Shown here one piece after another: positions 7,272-15,586 of a DNA stretch of 36,587 nt; positions within the stretch are counted from its first letter, which is position 1, and the number at the start of each line of letters is the position of its first letter. The stretch comes from an uncultured Acidimicrobiales bacterium (GTDB lineage Bacteria > Actinomycetota > Acidimicrobiia > Acidimicrobiales > SHLQ01). Where the stretch lies: contig CALHTF010000013.1 in assembly GCA_938038815.1 (NCBI GenBank), positions 1-36,587 of the forward strand. Reading direction: 5' to 3'. Under the pieces are notes generated by a model. It searched no databases, was not told the DNA's origin, and saw only the letters and a program-made list of their open reading frames with translations. The translations under genes and the position numbers were made by a program.

Positions 7272-8503
7272 GCTTCGACGTTGCTCAGATCAAGAAGGAC
7301 TTCCCACTCCTCGATCAGGTGGTGCACGGCGACAAGCGCCTGGTGTACCTCGATTCGGCGAACACGTCGCAAAAGCCTCAAGCGGTCATCGACGCCATGT
7401 CGGGGTACTACGAGACCATCAACGCCAACGTCCACCGAGGCACGTACAAGATTGCCCAGGACGCCACCGAAGCAATGGAGGGCGCCCGGGCCGACGTTGC
7501 CCGACTGATCGGCGCCACGGCGTCCAAGCAGCTCGTGTTCACCAAGAACGCCACCGAGGCCATCAACCTGGTCGCCCGCTCGTGGGGCGGCGCGAACCTT
7601 CAGTCGGGCGATCCGGTGGTGCTGACCATGATGGAGCATCACGCCAATATCGTGCCGTGGCACATGCTGGCCGCCGAGCGGGGCATCGAGCTTCGTTGGA
7701 TTCCGGTAACCGCCGACGGACAACTCGACCTCACCGGCATCGACCGACTCCTCGACGGGGCCAAGTTCTTGTCGTTCACCGCGATGTCGAACGTCCTCGG
7801 CACCTTGAACCCGGTCGAGCGGCTCACTACCTTGGCCCGTGACGCCGGCGCCATGTCGTTGGTTGATGCCAGCCAGTACGTCCCGCACATGCCGACCAAC
7901 GTGATCGATATGGGCGCCGACTTTGTGGCCTTCACCGGTCACAAGATGCTCGGGCCGACCGGCATCGGCTGTTTGTGGGCAAAAGAAGAGACCCTCGAGG
8001 CCATGCCGCCGTTCCTCGGTGGCGGCGAGATGATTCTCAACGTCACCACCGAAGGATTCACCACCACCGAAATTCCGTGGAAGTTCGAGGCGGGCACTCC
8101 CCCAATCGCCGAGATTGTCGGGCTCGGCGCAGCCGCCCGGTACCTCGAGAGCATCGGCATGGAAGCAATCCGCCAGCACGAGGTTGAACTGACCGGCTAC
8201 GCGCTGCGAACGCTCAACGAACGCTTCGGCGACGATCTCACGATCCATGGCCCCGCCGAACCAGCGACTCGCGGCGGCGTCATGTCGATCCAGTACAAAG
8301 ATATCCACCCCCACGATCTCACCCAGATCATGGACGAGAACGGCGTCTGCCTGCGGGCCGGGCACCACTGTGCGAAGCCCCTGTTGAAGTCGATGGGCGC
8401 CAACGCCACCGCTCGTGCCTCGCTTTACCTCTACAACGACGAAGCTGATGTCGATGCGCTGGGCGATGCGCTCGAAGCGTCGGGCGACTTCTTCTCGTTC
8501 TGA
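7262..8503 (+). CDS. sufS: Cysteine desulfurase SufS
   Basis: 413-residue class V aminotransferase-fold, PLP-dependent enzyme that takes sulfur from L-cysteine as a persulfide for Fe-S assembly. Lys228 in FVAFTGHKMLGP is the PLP lysine. Cys370 in CLRAGHHCAKPLL is the persulfide cysteine, set in the group II (SufS) context. The N-terminus (DFPLLDQVVHGDKRLVYLDSANTSQKP) is typical. The start ATG 7262 overlaps the sufC1 stop by 10 nt. SufU downstream is the expected sulfur acceptor. Full length, nothing missing. Confidence 0.96.
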   Translation: MGVSFDVAQIKKDFPLLDQVVHGDKRLVYLDSANTSQKPQAVIDAMSGYYETINANVHRGTYKIAQDATEAMEGARADVARLIGATASKQLVFTKNATEAINLVARSWGGANLQSGDPVVLTMMEHHANIVPWHMLAAERGIELRWIPVTADGQLDLTGIDRLLDGAKFLSFTAMSNVLGTLNPVERLTTLARDAGAMSLVDASQYVPHMPTNVIDMGADFVAFTGHKMLGPTGIGCLWAKEETLEAMPPFLGGGEMILNVTTEGFTTTEIPWKFEAGTPPIAEIVGLGAAARYLESIGMEAIRQHEVELTGYALRTLNERFGDDLTIHGPAEPATRGGVMSIQYKDIHPHDLTQIMDENGVCLRAGHHCAKPLLKSMGANATARASLYLYNDEADVDALGDALEASGDFFSF

Positions 8504-8511
8504 TCCGAAAG

Positions 8512-8517
8512 TACCCT
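8512..8517 (+). promoter_or_regulatory. Possible -10 element before sufU
   Basis: TACCCT ends 9 nt before ATG 8527, in the 23-nt gap after sufS. No Shine-Dalgarno is visible in the gap. It could give a nearly leaderless sufU transcript in addition to read-through from sufS. Confidence 0.3.
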
Positions 8518-8526
8518 GGCAGCACC

Positions 8527-9039
8527 ATGGCATTAGACGACCTGTACCGCGAGATCATCCTGGATCACTACCGCAGCCCCCGCAACAAAGGACAGCTTCC
8601 ACCTCCGGCCCACAAGGTCGAGGGGTTCAATCCACTGTGCGGCGACGAGGTCATCCTTACCGTGCTGGTCGAAGAGGACAAGGTGGTCGACGTGAACTTC
8701 GATGGCCAGGGCTGCTCGATCAGCCAGGCATCGGCGTCGATGATGACGGCGGCGGTTAAAGGTAAGACCACGGCCGAGGCCCGAGAGTTCATCACCGCGT
8801 TTAAGGGCCTGATGAGCATCCACAAAGAGTCACTCGATGGCGACGACCCCGAAGCGGGCGAGGCCCAGCTTCGCGACGACGAAATCGCCGTCGAAGATAC
8901 GGTCAACCCCGAGATCAAACTCGGCGACCTCGCGGCCCTTCAAGGGGTCGTGAAGTACCCGGTTCGCATCAAGTGTGCGGTGCTCAGCTGGAACACGCTG
9001 GTGCAGTCACTCGACGAGCTCGCCGCCGAGTCTGCCTAG
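8527..9039 (+). CDS. sufU: SufU, zinc-dependent sulfur acceptor of SufS
   Basis: 170-residue SufU/IscU-fold protein that takes persulfide sulfur from SufS and passes it to the SufBCD scaffold. Zinc ligands are Cys38 and Asp40 (PLCGDEV), Cys63 (GQGCSISQASASMM) and Cys150 (RIKCAVLSWNTL). The segment of about 20 residues between the second and third Cys regions (FKGLMSIHKESLDGDD) marks SufU rather than IscU. It begins with the family pattern LYREIILDHYRSPRNKG. It is the last gene of the plus-strand SUF operon and converges on a PhyH gene after a 12-nt gap. Confidence 0.95.
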   Translation: MALDDLYREIILDHYRSPRNKGQLPPPAHKVEGFNPLCGDEVILTVLVEEDKVVDVNFDGQGCSISQASASMMTAAVKGKTTAEAREFITAFKGLMSIHKESLDGDDPEAGEAQLRDDEIAVEDTVNPEIKLGDLAALQGVVKYPVRIKCAVLSWNTLVQSLDELAAESA

Positions 9040-9051
9040 AACTAGCTCGGG

Positions 9052-9966
9052 TCAGAACTCCATCGGGATCTGACCATCGGGATAGGTCGATGGGGCAAAG
9101 AACCACGACTCCAGCGCGTACCGGGTGTCGGGCATCGACGGCGACACACCGGACTTGTGCAGACTGAACTGGTTGAACAAAAGGGCGTCGCCGGCGCCGA
9201 ATTCGGGCCGCACCACATGATGAAGCCCTAACTTCTTGGCCTCGGATGGGCCAACCGACCAACTGAACAGTGCGTCGTCGGTTCCGGTCGGCACGATGTA
9301 GTCAAACGGCCTCGCAAAGATATCGATTCCGGGCGCTTGCACGCCACAGTCGGTCAGGGCCGTCCAGACATTCACCACCCGGGTTGAGGCCCCCAGAAAC
9401 GCGCCATCTTGATGCCACTGTGTCGGCGACGCACCCGACGACATGCGGAACGTGGTTTTCATCGCCGACAGCAGCGGCCATTCACCGAGGTAACCGGCCA
9501 CCACCGACCCAAGTCCAACATCGCAGTACATCGACACCGCTTGATGCAGTGCGTAGGGCGCCTCCACAGCCATGAGACCACCGATCTGGGTGACCAACAA
9601 GCGATCCGTGTCGTCGAAGGCGACTGGGCCTGCAGGGGAAAACTTCGCAAAGTCTCCGTTCAGCCGGTCGAGGCCTCGGGCAAGACATTCGTCGCGGGCG
9701 GCGAAGGACTCTTTTGCCGTGGTCAGCAACGACGAGGCCGCCGGCATATCGAGCAGCCCACGAACGATCAAGCTGCCACGATGTTCGAGTGCCGATCCAA
9801 TGATCTCGGAGGTCAGTTCGGTTGCTCGAACCTCGGGGATTCCCGACTGACCGAAGTAGTCGGGGCGCGATCGTGGCCACCGCTCTGCCACCGCAACCGC
9901 GGACCGAGACCCGCCAGCTGCGAGCCGACGGTCGCGAGCGTCAACATAGGCTTCGCCTAAACCCAT
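9052..9966 (-). CDS. Phytanoyl-CoA dioxygenase (PhyH) family protein 3
   Basis: 304-residue Fe(II)/2-oxoglutarate oxygenase. Iron ligands are His185-Gln-Asp187 in TQWHQDGAFLG and His270 in QFSLHKSGVS, with Arg282 (DTRYALESW) as the likely co-substrate contact. It differs clearly from the other two PhyH proteins here in length and sequence. The start ATG 9966 is chosen because TATGCT ends 6 nt upstream. A longer frame would run into sufC2. It sits between the two halves of the SUF locus, possibly only by position. Substrate unknown. Confidence 0.82.
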   Translation of the reverse strand: MGLGEAYVDARDRRLAAGGSRSAVAVAERWPRSRPDYFGQSGIPEVRATELTSEIIGSALEHRGSLIVRGLLDMPAASSLLTTAKESFAARDECLARGLDRLNGDFAKFSPAGPVAFDDTDRLLVTQIGGLMAVEAPYALHQAVSMYCDVGLGSVVAGYLGEWPLLSAMKTTFRMSSGASPTQWHQDGAFLGASTRVVNVWTALTDCGVQAPGIDIFARPFDYIVPTGTDDALFSWSVGPSEAKKLGLHHVVRPEFGAGDALLFNQFSLHKSGVSPSMPDTRYALESWFFAPSTYPDGQIPMEF

Positions 9967-9972
9967 GCCAGA

Positions 9973-9978
9973 AGCATA
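9973..9978 (-). promoter_or_regulatory. Leaderless -10 element for PhyH protein 3
   Basis: TATGCT on the minus strand ends 6 nt before ATG 9966, with no Shine-Dalgarno. It lies in the 41-nt gap after sufC2, so the gene can be expressed independently of the upstream SUF genes. Confidence 0.5.
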
Positions 9979-10007
9979 GTTCTGGATGGAAAAGCATTCG
10001 AACTCGT

Positions 10008-10787
10008 CTAAATGGCAAATGGGTCGTCGTAAAGACCCGTGTTCGATTCCTTGACCGGAGCCTCGGTTTCGGTAACCCACCGGGCATAACCCTCGGCTTC
10101 GAGCTCGTCGGCGAGTTCCGGACCGGCGGTTTCGACAACCTTGCCGGCCGAGAAGATGTGCACCTTGTCGGCCTTTAGTTCGGCGAGCAAGCGGGTGAAG
10201 TGGGTAATTGCCAGCACACCCATGTCGTCGTTGTTGGTCGCTTCTTCGATGCGCTGGCTCACCAGACGCAAACCGTCGACATCGAGACCCGAGTCGATTT
10301 CGTCAAGAATGGCAAACTTTGGCCGCAGCATGGCGAGCTGCACCGTTTCGTTCCGCTTCTTCTCGCCACCGGACAGGTCGGCGTTGATCGGACGATCGAG
10401 GAACGCCGGGTCGAGGCCGATCCGTTCGAGTTCGACGAGCACGGCGTCGTCGTGGTCATCGCCGTCGAGGGCCGACGATGCGGCCAGCACGTCGCGCAGC
10501 AACACGCCAGGTACTTCGGTCGGGCGTTGCATGGCTAGGAACAACCCAGCGCTGGCGCGCTCGGCGGTGGTGAGCGCCAAGATGTCCTCACCGTCGAGGG
10601 TGACCGATCCGCCGGTTACTTCGTATCCGGGACGACCCAGCAAGGCGTGCGACAGCGTCGACTTACCCGAGCCGTTGGGGCCCATGAGCGCATGCACTTC
10701 ACCGGACCGGATGTGCAGATCGACCCCTTTGAGGATGTCGGTGCCGCCAACGGTGGCGCACAGACCTTCGATTACCAGATCACTCAT
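10008..10787 (-). CDS. sufC: SUF system ABC-type ATPase SufC (copy 2)
   Basis: 259-residue SufC ATPase. Walker A is GPNGSGKST (36-44), the signature is LSGGEKKRNE (138-147) and Walker B is FAILDEIDSGLDVDGL (158-173), the textbook SufC form. The H-switch His lies in LAITHFTRLL. A tail of about 22 residues (TETEAPVKESNTGLYDD) extends past the usual SufC end. GAGGAGG lies 6 nt before the ATG at 10787. It overlaps the Rieske gene by 8 nt in the operon sufD-Rieske-sufC2. Its neighbour sufD suggests that this copy is the SufBCD partner. The plus-strand copy is the extra one to explain. Confidence 0.93.
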   Translation of the reverse strand: MSDLVIEGLCATVGGTDILKGVDLHIRSGEVHALMGPNGSGKSTLSHALLGRPGYEVTGGSVTLDGEDILALTTAERASAGLFLAMQRPTEVPGVLLRDVLAASSALDGDDHDDAVLVELERIGLDPAFLDRPINADLSGGEKKRNETVQLAMLRPKFAILDEIDSGLDVDGLRLVSQRIEEATNNDDMGVLAITHFTRLLAELKADKVHIFSAGKVVETAGPELADELEAEGYARWVTETEAPVKESNTGLYDDPFAI

Positions 10788-11112
10788 TGGTCGCCTCCTC
10801 GGCGCCGTCGATAAGCCACATCACGCCGTCGACAACTTCGATGCCGTAGGTGGGCACTGGTCGCACGGCCGGCAGGCTTTCGGGTTCGCCGGTCGCTACG
10901 TTAAACAGCGCCCCGTGTTTTGGGCACTCGACGGTGCAGTCGTCAGGTTCGAGTTCGCCCTCGGCGAGTGAATAGTCGGCGTGGGAGCACTCGTCGCCGA
11001 TCGCGTACAGGTCGTCACCGAATCGGATTACCGCAACGCGGTAATCGTCGATGTCGAATCGTTTGGCCGAGTCGGGAGCGACATCGGCAAGGGGTCCAAG
11101 TTCGAGCCGCAT
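10780..11112 (-). CDS. Rieske [2Fe-2S] ferredoxin-like protein in the suf operon
   Basis: 110-residue single-domain Rieske protein. Cluster ligands are Cys42 and His44 (ECSHADYSL) and Cys63 and His66 (VECPKHGALF), followed by the usual YGIEVVDGVMWL strand. It resembles the NirD/BphF-type ferredoxins often found in actinobacterial suf operons, where it may carry electrons during cluster assembly or be an early client. The ATG at 11112 overlaps the sufD stop (TAATG). The gene also overlaps sufC2. No membrane anchor. Confidence 0.9.
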   Translation of the reverse strand: MRLELGPLADVAPDSAKRFDIDDYRVAVIRFGDDLYAIGDECSHADYSLAEGELEPDDCTVECPKHGALFNVATGEPESLPAVRPVPTYGIEVVDGVMWLIDGAEEATNE

Positions 11113-12401
11113 TACGCCTCGTCCGCAGACTCGACCGCACGGTTCTGGTGGCGATCTTGCTTGGCGGTCACCGCATCGCCGATCAGGTCGTCGGCGGCGT
11201 TGATGGGCAGGCGAGACACAACGTCGTTAAAGAATCCGGCGATAATGAGCCGCTCCGCCGTTTTGGTGGGCACACCACGGCTCTCGAGGTAGAACATCTG
11301 CTCTTCGTCGATCGGCGACACGGTCGAGGCGTGGCTACACCGGACATCGTTGTTCTCGATCTCGAGGTTCGGTACCGATTCGGCCCAGGCCTTGTCGCTG
11401 AGCTTGATGATCTTATTGGTCTGCTCGGCGTTGGTTCCCCGAGCGTCGGGGCGCACCAGGATGAGGCCGGAGTAGATCGACCGTGCCTCGTCCGCCAAGG
11501 CGCCCTTAAACAGCAACTCGCTTGTCGTGTTGGCGGCGACGTGATCTTGGAATGTGCGGTAGTCGAGGGTTTGGTCGGCCTCGCCGTAATACAGCGCCAT
11601 AATCTTGCTCGACGAGCGCTGGCCGGCCATTTGGCAATCGAGGCGCAGCCGGGCATAACTTCCACCGAGGCCAGCGGCTCCGATCGTTGCGGTTCCGTCG
11701 GCGCCGATGCGGGCGGCAAGGTTGCCGATCTGCCAGGCGTCCGAGCCCAGCGACTGGATCGAGAGATAGTTGAGTCGAGCCGCGGCACCAACGTCGAGTT
11801 CGGTGACCGGCACAACAAGCATGTTGCCGGCGCCCGAACTGGTGTGTTCGACAACCGAAACTTCGGCGTTCTCGCCGACTCGAACGATCAGGCGATTGAA
11901 GGCCGCGATGTTGTCGCCCTTGGCCCGGCTGCCGACCACGATGGGGTTCTCGACAACCACTCCGGCGGGGACGTCGATAACCACCGCGTCGCCGACAAAG
12001 GCATCGTTGAGGCTCGTGAAGTAGTCGGTGTCGGGTGACTGGCCGACCACGCTGCCGAGCAGTTCTTCGGCGTCGGGATGATCGACGACCCGGCCGACAA
12101 ACACGCCTTGGGCGGCCACGGCCTCATCGCACTCGTGGCGGGTAACCCAACCGTTACGGACCTCGACCAGCCCAGCGCGAGGCGTAATCGAGTCAAAGAC
12201 CGCCAGGGCGTTGCCGCTGGTGTCGGAGGTGGGGGCAAAATCGTCGAGGGTGAGCTCTTCGATCGGGGTATATCGCCAGACTTCTTGTTCGTCTGATGGT
12301 GCCTCGGTGGTCGCGAAGTGTTCGGCCGATGTAACCCGCCGTGAGACGAGCCAATCAGCACCACCAAGTTCTTGTGCGGCTTGTGGTCCGAAGGTGGACA
12401 G
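11112..12401 (-). CDS. sufD: Fe-S cluster assembly protein SufD, probable CTG start
   Basis: SufD scaffold subunit that pairs with SufB on the SufC dimer. The frame gives 429 residues from CTG 12401, opening STFGPQAAQELGGADWLVSRR. It ends with the SufB/SufD family segment (SHASTVSPIDEEQMFYLESRGVPTKTAERLII). No ATG, GTG or TTG occurs near the expected N-terminus. The only standard-type upstream start is TTG 12473, and that TTG is the -35 of a convincing promoter (TTGTTC, 17 nt, TACGAT). GAGG lies 8 nt before the CTG. I therefore favour CTG 12401. Automatic annotation would probably choose 12473. It is first gene of the sufD-Rieske-sufC2 operon. Confidence 0.85.
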   Translation of the reverse strand: MSTFGPQAAQELGGADWLVSRRVTSAEHFATTEAPSDEQEVWRYTPIEELTLDDFAPTSDTSGNALAVFDSITPRAGLVEVRNGWVTRHECDEAVAAQGVFVGRVVDHPDAEELLGSVVGQSPDTDYFTSLNDAFVGDAVVIDVPAGVVVENPIVVGSRAKGDNIAAFNRLIVRVGENAEVSVVEHTSSGAGNMLVVPVTELDVGAAARLNYLSIQSLGSDAWQIGNLAARIGADGTATIGAAGLGGSYARLRLDCQMAGQRSSSKIMALYYGEADQTLDYRTFQDHVAANTTSELLFKGALADEARSIYSGLILVRPDARGTNAEQTNKIIKLSDKAWAESVPNLEIENNDVRCSHASTVSPIDEEQMFYLESRGVPTKTAERLIIAGFFNDVVSRLPINAADDLIGDAVTAKQDRHQNRAVESADEA

Positions 12402-12444
12402 CGGTCTGACCTCGTGAGAGAAAACGGTGAACGGGGAACAGGTA

Positions 12445-12473
12445 ATCGTAGGTGAGCGCCCGAGGCTGAACAA
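12445..12473 (-). promoter_or_regulatory. Promoter of sufD-Rieske-sufC2
   Basis: On the minus strand TTGTTC (12468-12473) and TACGAT (12445-12450) are separated by 17 nt. The predicted transcript starts near 12438 and has a leader of about 37 nt with GAGG. The same TACGAT occurs in the acyl-CoA dehydrogenase promoter. Confidence 0.5.
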
Positions 12474-12515
12474 AGGCCAGCCCAGGAATTACCCGTTACC
12501 CGTGGTGGGTGTTTG

Positions 12516-12881
12516 TCACTTCTTCCCGCGTCGAAAACGCCGGAAGATCCCTCGCCCTTTTTGTTGCTGTTGCTCTTTGAGCAGTCGAGCCGCATCGGCT
12601 TCCGCTCGAGCTTCCGGAACCGCTGCGTTGACGATGTTTTCGGCCTCGTCCAACAGCGCCGCAATGGTTGGATCTTCGCCCAAACTGGCGGGCTCGGCGG
12701 GCGTTGGTGGAGTAACCAACGTACCAAACGCCCAGTTCACATCGGCCAAACGGCGTTCGTAGCCTTCGCAGTTCTGCGGACAACGCCACGGGGCCTCGGG
12801 AGCGAGGTCGATGTTACACTTTCGGACCGTATCGCCACTCGGATACGACCGGCTCTCGAAGTTCTTGCAGTCTTGACGCAT
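12516..12881 (-). CDS. Small four-cysteine (probable metal-binding) protein of unknown function
   Basis: 121 residues from ATG 12881, preceded by AAGGGG at Shine-Dalgarno distance. Cys5, Cys22, Cys34 and Cys38 (RQDCKNF, VRKCNIDL, WRCPQNCEGYERR) form a C-x16-C-x11-C-x3-C pattern that could bind zinc or an Fe-S cluster. A Pro/Glu/Ala linker and a basic, Gln-rich C-terminal helix follow (LLKEQQQQKGRGIFRRFRR). I do not recognise a named family, although the N-terminal half looks conserved and globular. It sits directly upstream of sufD in the same orientation, so a link to Fe-S metabolism is possible but unproven. Confidence 0.7.
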   Translation of the reverse strand: MRQDCKNFESRSYPSGDTVRKCNIDLAPEAPWRCPQNCEGYERRLADVNWAFGTLVTPPTPAEPASLGEDPTIAALLDEAENIVNAAVPEARAEADAARLLKEQQQQKGRGIFRRFRRGKK

Positions 12882-12912
12882 TGGCACCCCTTTAGTGTGC
12901 CATCCAACAGCG

Positions 12913-14043
12913 CTAATCGGCAGTCGGTAGCGACCTCGACGCTTTCAACGCATACAGACTGGCGTACGCATCCATTGCGGCGTCGGTCGCCCAGCTTCGA
13001 GCGGCGTCGCGACCTCGGGCACTCAGGGTTCGCCGATTCGATGCCTGCGCCATCGTACCGACGGCGGCGACCACGTTCGCTGGCGTGAGGTCGATGAGCA
13101 GAGCGGCATCGCCAGGGATCCAACCCCGCAGGGTGTCCTGGGCGCCCGCGATCACCGGCACACCAATCGACAACGGCCCAAGGATCTGTTGGGTCGGAAG
13201 ACTCGACGAGGTGGAGATCGTTGCCAGCGCGCCAGCAACCAACGCCTGGTAGTCGTCGGCCCCCGGCACGATCACGACATTGGTGCCGAGCGAACGGGCA
13301 CTGGTGCCGGGCGTGTCGTCGACCAGAACCAACCGGACCCCTTCGACCCGCCGCATCGCCTCGAGTACTGCGGGCCAATCGGCAGTGTTTTGATCGGCGG
13401 CCAACGCAACAATGTACGGCCCCTCGATCCCCCACCGGGCGCGGGCGGCCGCGGTTTCGCTCAGTGTTGGTTCGTCCCAGGTACCCCCGCTGAGAATGGT
13501 GCGGAGTCGCCCGTGGTGCCCGGCCTGGCGCAGCGACTGGGCAACCATTGGCCCGGCAGCAACCGCAGTCCACGGGCTCCGGTTGAGCAGGCGACCCGTA
13601 GCTCGAGATACCTCTTGGCCCTCGTACACGCTCATCACGACCGGCGGCGCGCTTCGCCCCAGCAGCGCTAGCCGAAGCCCTTGGCCGGCGGACTCATCGT
13701 GGAGATGCACGACCGCCGGGTTGCTGCGGTCGAGCACCGTGCGCATCGTTGCCCCGTTGCGCGCCGTACCTCGCTTTGATGAGCCGTCGTCGGGCAGCCG
13801 GTGAAACGCCGCGCCCCGGGCATTCACCTCGGCGGCGAGTGCATGGTCGCTCGACGCCACGGCGCAGCTGAGTTCGTCGTGCGCCGCCGCGTGGTCGAGC
13901 AGCGAAGTGACGAGCTGGCGCGACTGATCGGTCGGCGTGGCGAGCACGTGAAGAATGCACTGCTCAGGTCCGTCGTAGGAGGGCAACGTTCGTCTGATCC
14001 TTGGGCGTGGGTCGGCGAATGCCGAAACACTAGCAAAGATCAC
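12913..14043 (-). CDS. GT-B-fold glycosyltransferase-like protein
   Basis: 376 residues from GTG 14043. The pattern is a GT4-type two-domain glycosyltransferase: an N-terminal Rossmann region (EQCILHVLATPTDQSRQLV, then PAVVHLHDESAGQGLRLALL), a linker ending ILSGGTWDEP, and a C-terminal Rossmann domain (YIVALAADQNTADWPAVLEAM). The usual acidic EX7E donor motif near ILGPLSIGVPVIAG is not visible, since the two Glu positions are non-acidic. It may therefore be a divergent or non-retaining enzyme, or have lost activity. The exact start is uncertain. It lies between sufB and the four-Cys protein, in the same direction. Donor and acceptor unknown. Confidence 0.7.
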   Translation of the reverse strand: MIFASVSAFADPRPRIRRTLPSYDGPEQCILHVLATPTDQSRQLVTSLLDHAAAHDELSCAVASSDHALAAEVNARGAAFHRLPDDGSSKRGTARNGATMRTVLDRSNPAVVHLHDESAGQGLRLALLGRSAPPVVMSVYEGQEVSRATGRLLNRSPWTAVAAGPMVAQSLRQAGHHGRLRTILSGGTWDEPTLSETAAARARWGIEGPYIVALAADQNTADWPAVLEAMRRVEGVRLVLVDDTPGTSARSLGTNVVIVPGADDYQALVAGALATISTSSSLPTQQILGPLSIGVPVIAGAQDTLRGWIPGDAALLIDLTPANVVAAVGTMAQASNRRTLSARGRDAARSWATDAAMDAYASLYALKASRSLPTAD

Positions 14044-14099
14044 TCACAAGATTGACACGCACTGAAATACAATCAGTAGCGCCCCGCAGCTAGAGAAAG

Positions 14100-15503
14100 C
14101 TAGCCGACGCTACCTTCCATTTGGAGCTCGATAAGGCGGCTCCACTCAACGGCGTATTCCATGGGCAAGGTTCGGGTAATCGGCTCGATAAAGCCGTTCA
14201 CCACCATGCCCATTGCCTGCTCTTCGGTGAGCCCGCGGCTCATCAGGTAGAACAGCTGATCGTCGGCGACCTTCGACACGGTGGCCTCGTGACCAATAAC
14301 GGCGTCCTCGGCACCCATCTCCATGTAGGGATAGGTATCGGAGATGCTTTCATCGTCGAGGATCAACGCGTCGCACTGTACGTGGCTCTTGCAGCCATAG
14401 GCGTCGTCTTCAACTCGGACGAGCCCGCGGTAGCTGGTGCGGCCGCCGTCTTTCGAGATGGACTTGCTCACGATCTTGCTGGTGGTTTCGGGAGCGGCGT
14501 GGGTCATCTTGGCGCCTGCATCCTGGTGCTGGCCAGCACCGGCGTAGGCAACCGAAAGAACTTCACCGCTGGCCTTTGGACCAGTCATTACCACGGCCGG
14601 GTACTTCATGGTGAGACGACTACCAATGTTGCCGTCGATCCACTCCATATGGCCTTCTTCTTCAACCACGGCCCGCTTGGTGACCAGGTTGTAGACGTTC
14701 GACGACCAGTTCTGAATCGTGGTGTAGGTAACCCGAGCGCTGGGCTTGACCATGATTTCCACCACCGCCGAGTGCAGGCTGTCGGTCGAGTAGACCGGCG
14801 CCGAGCAACCTTCGATGTAGTGAACCTTGGAGCCTTCGTCGGCGATGATCAAGGTGCGCTCGAACTGGCCCATGTTCTCCGCGTTGATGCGGAAGTACGC
14901 CTGAAGGGGCATCTCGACCTCGACACCGGGTGGCACGTAGATGAACGAACCGCCGCTCCATACCGCCGAGTTGAGCGCCGAGAACTTGTTGTCGTTGGGC
15001 GGGATGATCTTGCCGAAGTACGCCTTGACGATTTCGGGGTGCTCACGAAGCGCCGTGTCCATGTCGCAGAAGATGACGCCCTGTTCCTCAAGGTCCTCGC
15101 GGTTCTTGTGGTACACGACCTCGGACTCGTACTGGGCGGTGACTCCGGCCAGGTACTTGCGCTCTGCTTCGGGGATGCCCAGCTTTTCGTAGGTGTCCTT
15201 GATGGCGTCGGGAACGTCGTCCCAGTCGTCCTGCACACCTTCGGACGGCTTGATGTAATAGAAGATGTCGTCGAAATCGATGCCATCCATGTCGCCGCCC
15301 CAGCGAGGCATCGGGCGCTTTTCGAAGCGGTTGAACGACTTCATGCGGAAGTCGCGCATCCAGTCGGGTTCGCCCTTCATCCACGACATCTCGTCGATGA
15401 TGTCGGTGTTGATGCCCTTTTGCGGCTTGAAGATGTAGTCCTCTTCGTCGGACCAGCCAAGCTTGTATTTACTTAGGTCGACACCAATTTCAGCGGTACT
15501 CAT
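14100..15503 (-). CDS. sufB: Fe-S cluster assembly scaffold SufB
   Basis: 467-residue SufB, the scaffold subunit of SufBC2D on which clusters are built. The opening [19 protein letters not shown] and the core [30 protein letters not shown] are highly typical. The C-terminal [26 protein letters not shown] is the SufB/SufD family hallmark. A candidate cluster/sulfur cysteine lies in [12 protein letters not shown]. The start ATG 15503 has GGAG 6 nt upstream. It is separated from sufD by two unrelated genes and probably has its own promoter (TACTCT at 15560-15565). Full length. Confidence 0.96.
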   Translation of the reverse strand: MSTAEIGVDLSKYKLGWSDEEDYIFKPQKGINTDIIDEMSWMKGEPDWMRDFRMKSFNRFEKRPMPRWGGDMDGIDFDDIFYYIKPSEGVQDDWDDVPDAIKDTYEKLGIPEAERKYLAGVTAQYESEVVYHKNREDLEEQGVIFCDMDTALREHPEIVKAYFGKIIPPNDNKFSALNSAVWSGGSFIYVPPGVEVEMPLQAYFRINAENMGQFERTLIIADEGSKVHYIEGCSAPVYSTDSLHSAVVEIMVKPSARVTYTTIQNWSSNVYNLVTKRAVVEEEGHMEWIDGNIGSRLTMKYPAVVMTGPKASGEVLSVAYAGAGQHQDAGAKMTHAAPETTSKIVSKSISKDGGRTSYRGLVRVEDDAYGCKSHVQCDALILDDESISDTYPYMEMGAEDAVIGHEATVSKVADDQLFYLMSRGLTEEQAMGMVVNGFIEPITRTLPMEYAVEWSRLIELQMEGSVG

Positions 15504-15543
15504 GGAATGCTCCAACAGACGGCAGTCGCTAGAAATTCCAGCA

Positions 15544-15565
15544 ACACGTGTGAGGTCCCAGAGTA
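15544..15565 (-). promoter_or_regulatory. sufB promoter candidate with palindrome at the transcript start
   Basis: On the minus strand TACTCT (15560-15565) is a plausible -10. About 9 nt downstream, where transcription would begin, is the perfect 8-nt palindrome ACACGTGT (15544-15551). Known SUF regulators of the SufR/IscR type bind inverted repeats near suf promoters, so this could be an operator. No -35 match was found. Confidence 0.3.
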
Positions 15566-15586
15566 CTGGAAACTAGGGCTTACGCA

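Noticed and set aside
10040-10062. tRNA T-loop-like string (GTTCGATTCC) near a GACCCGT sequence
   Set aside because: It lies inside the sufC2 coding end, and no cloverleaf can be completed around it.
14061-14077. Hairpin ACTGA/TCAGT between sufB and the glycosyltransferase gene as a terminator
   Set aside because: The stem is only 5 bp and AT-rich, with no T tract.
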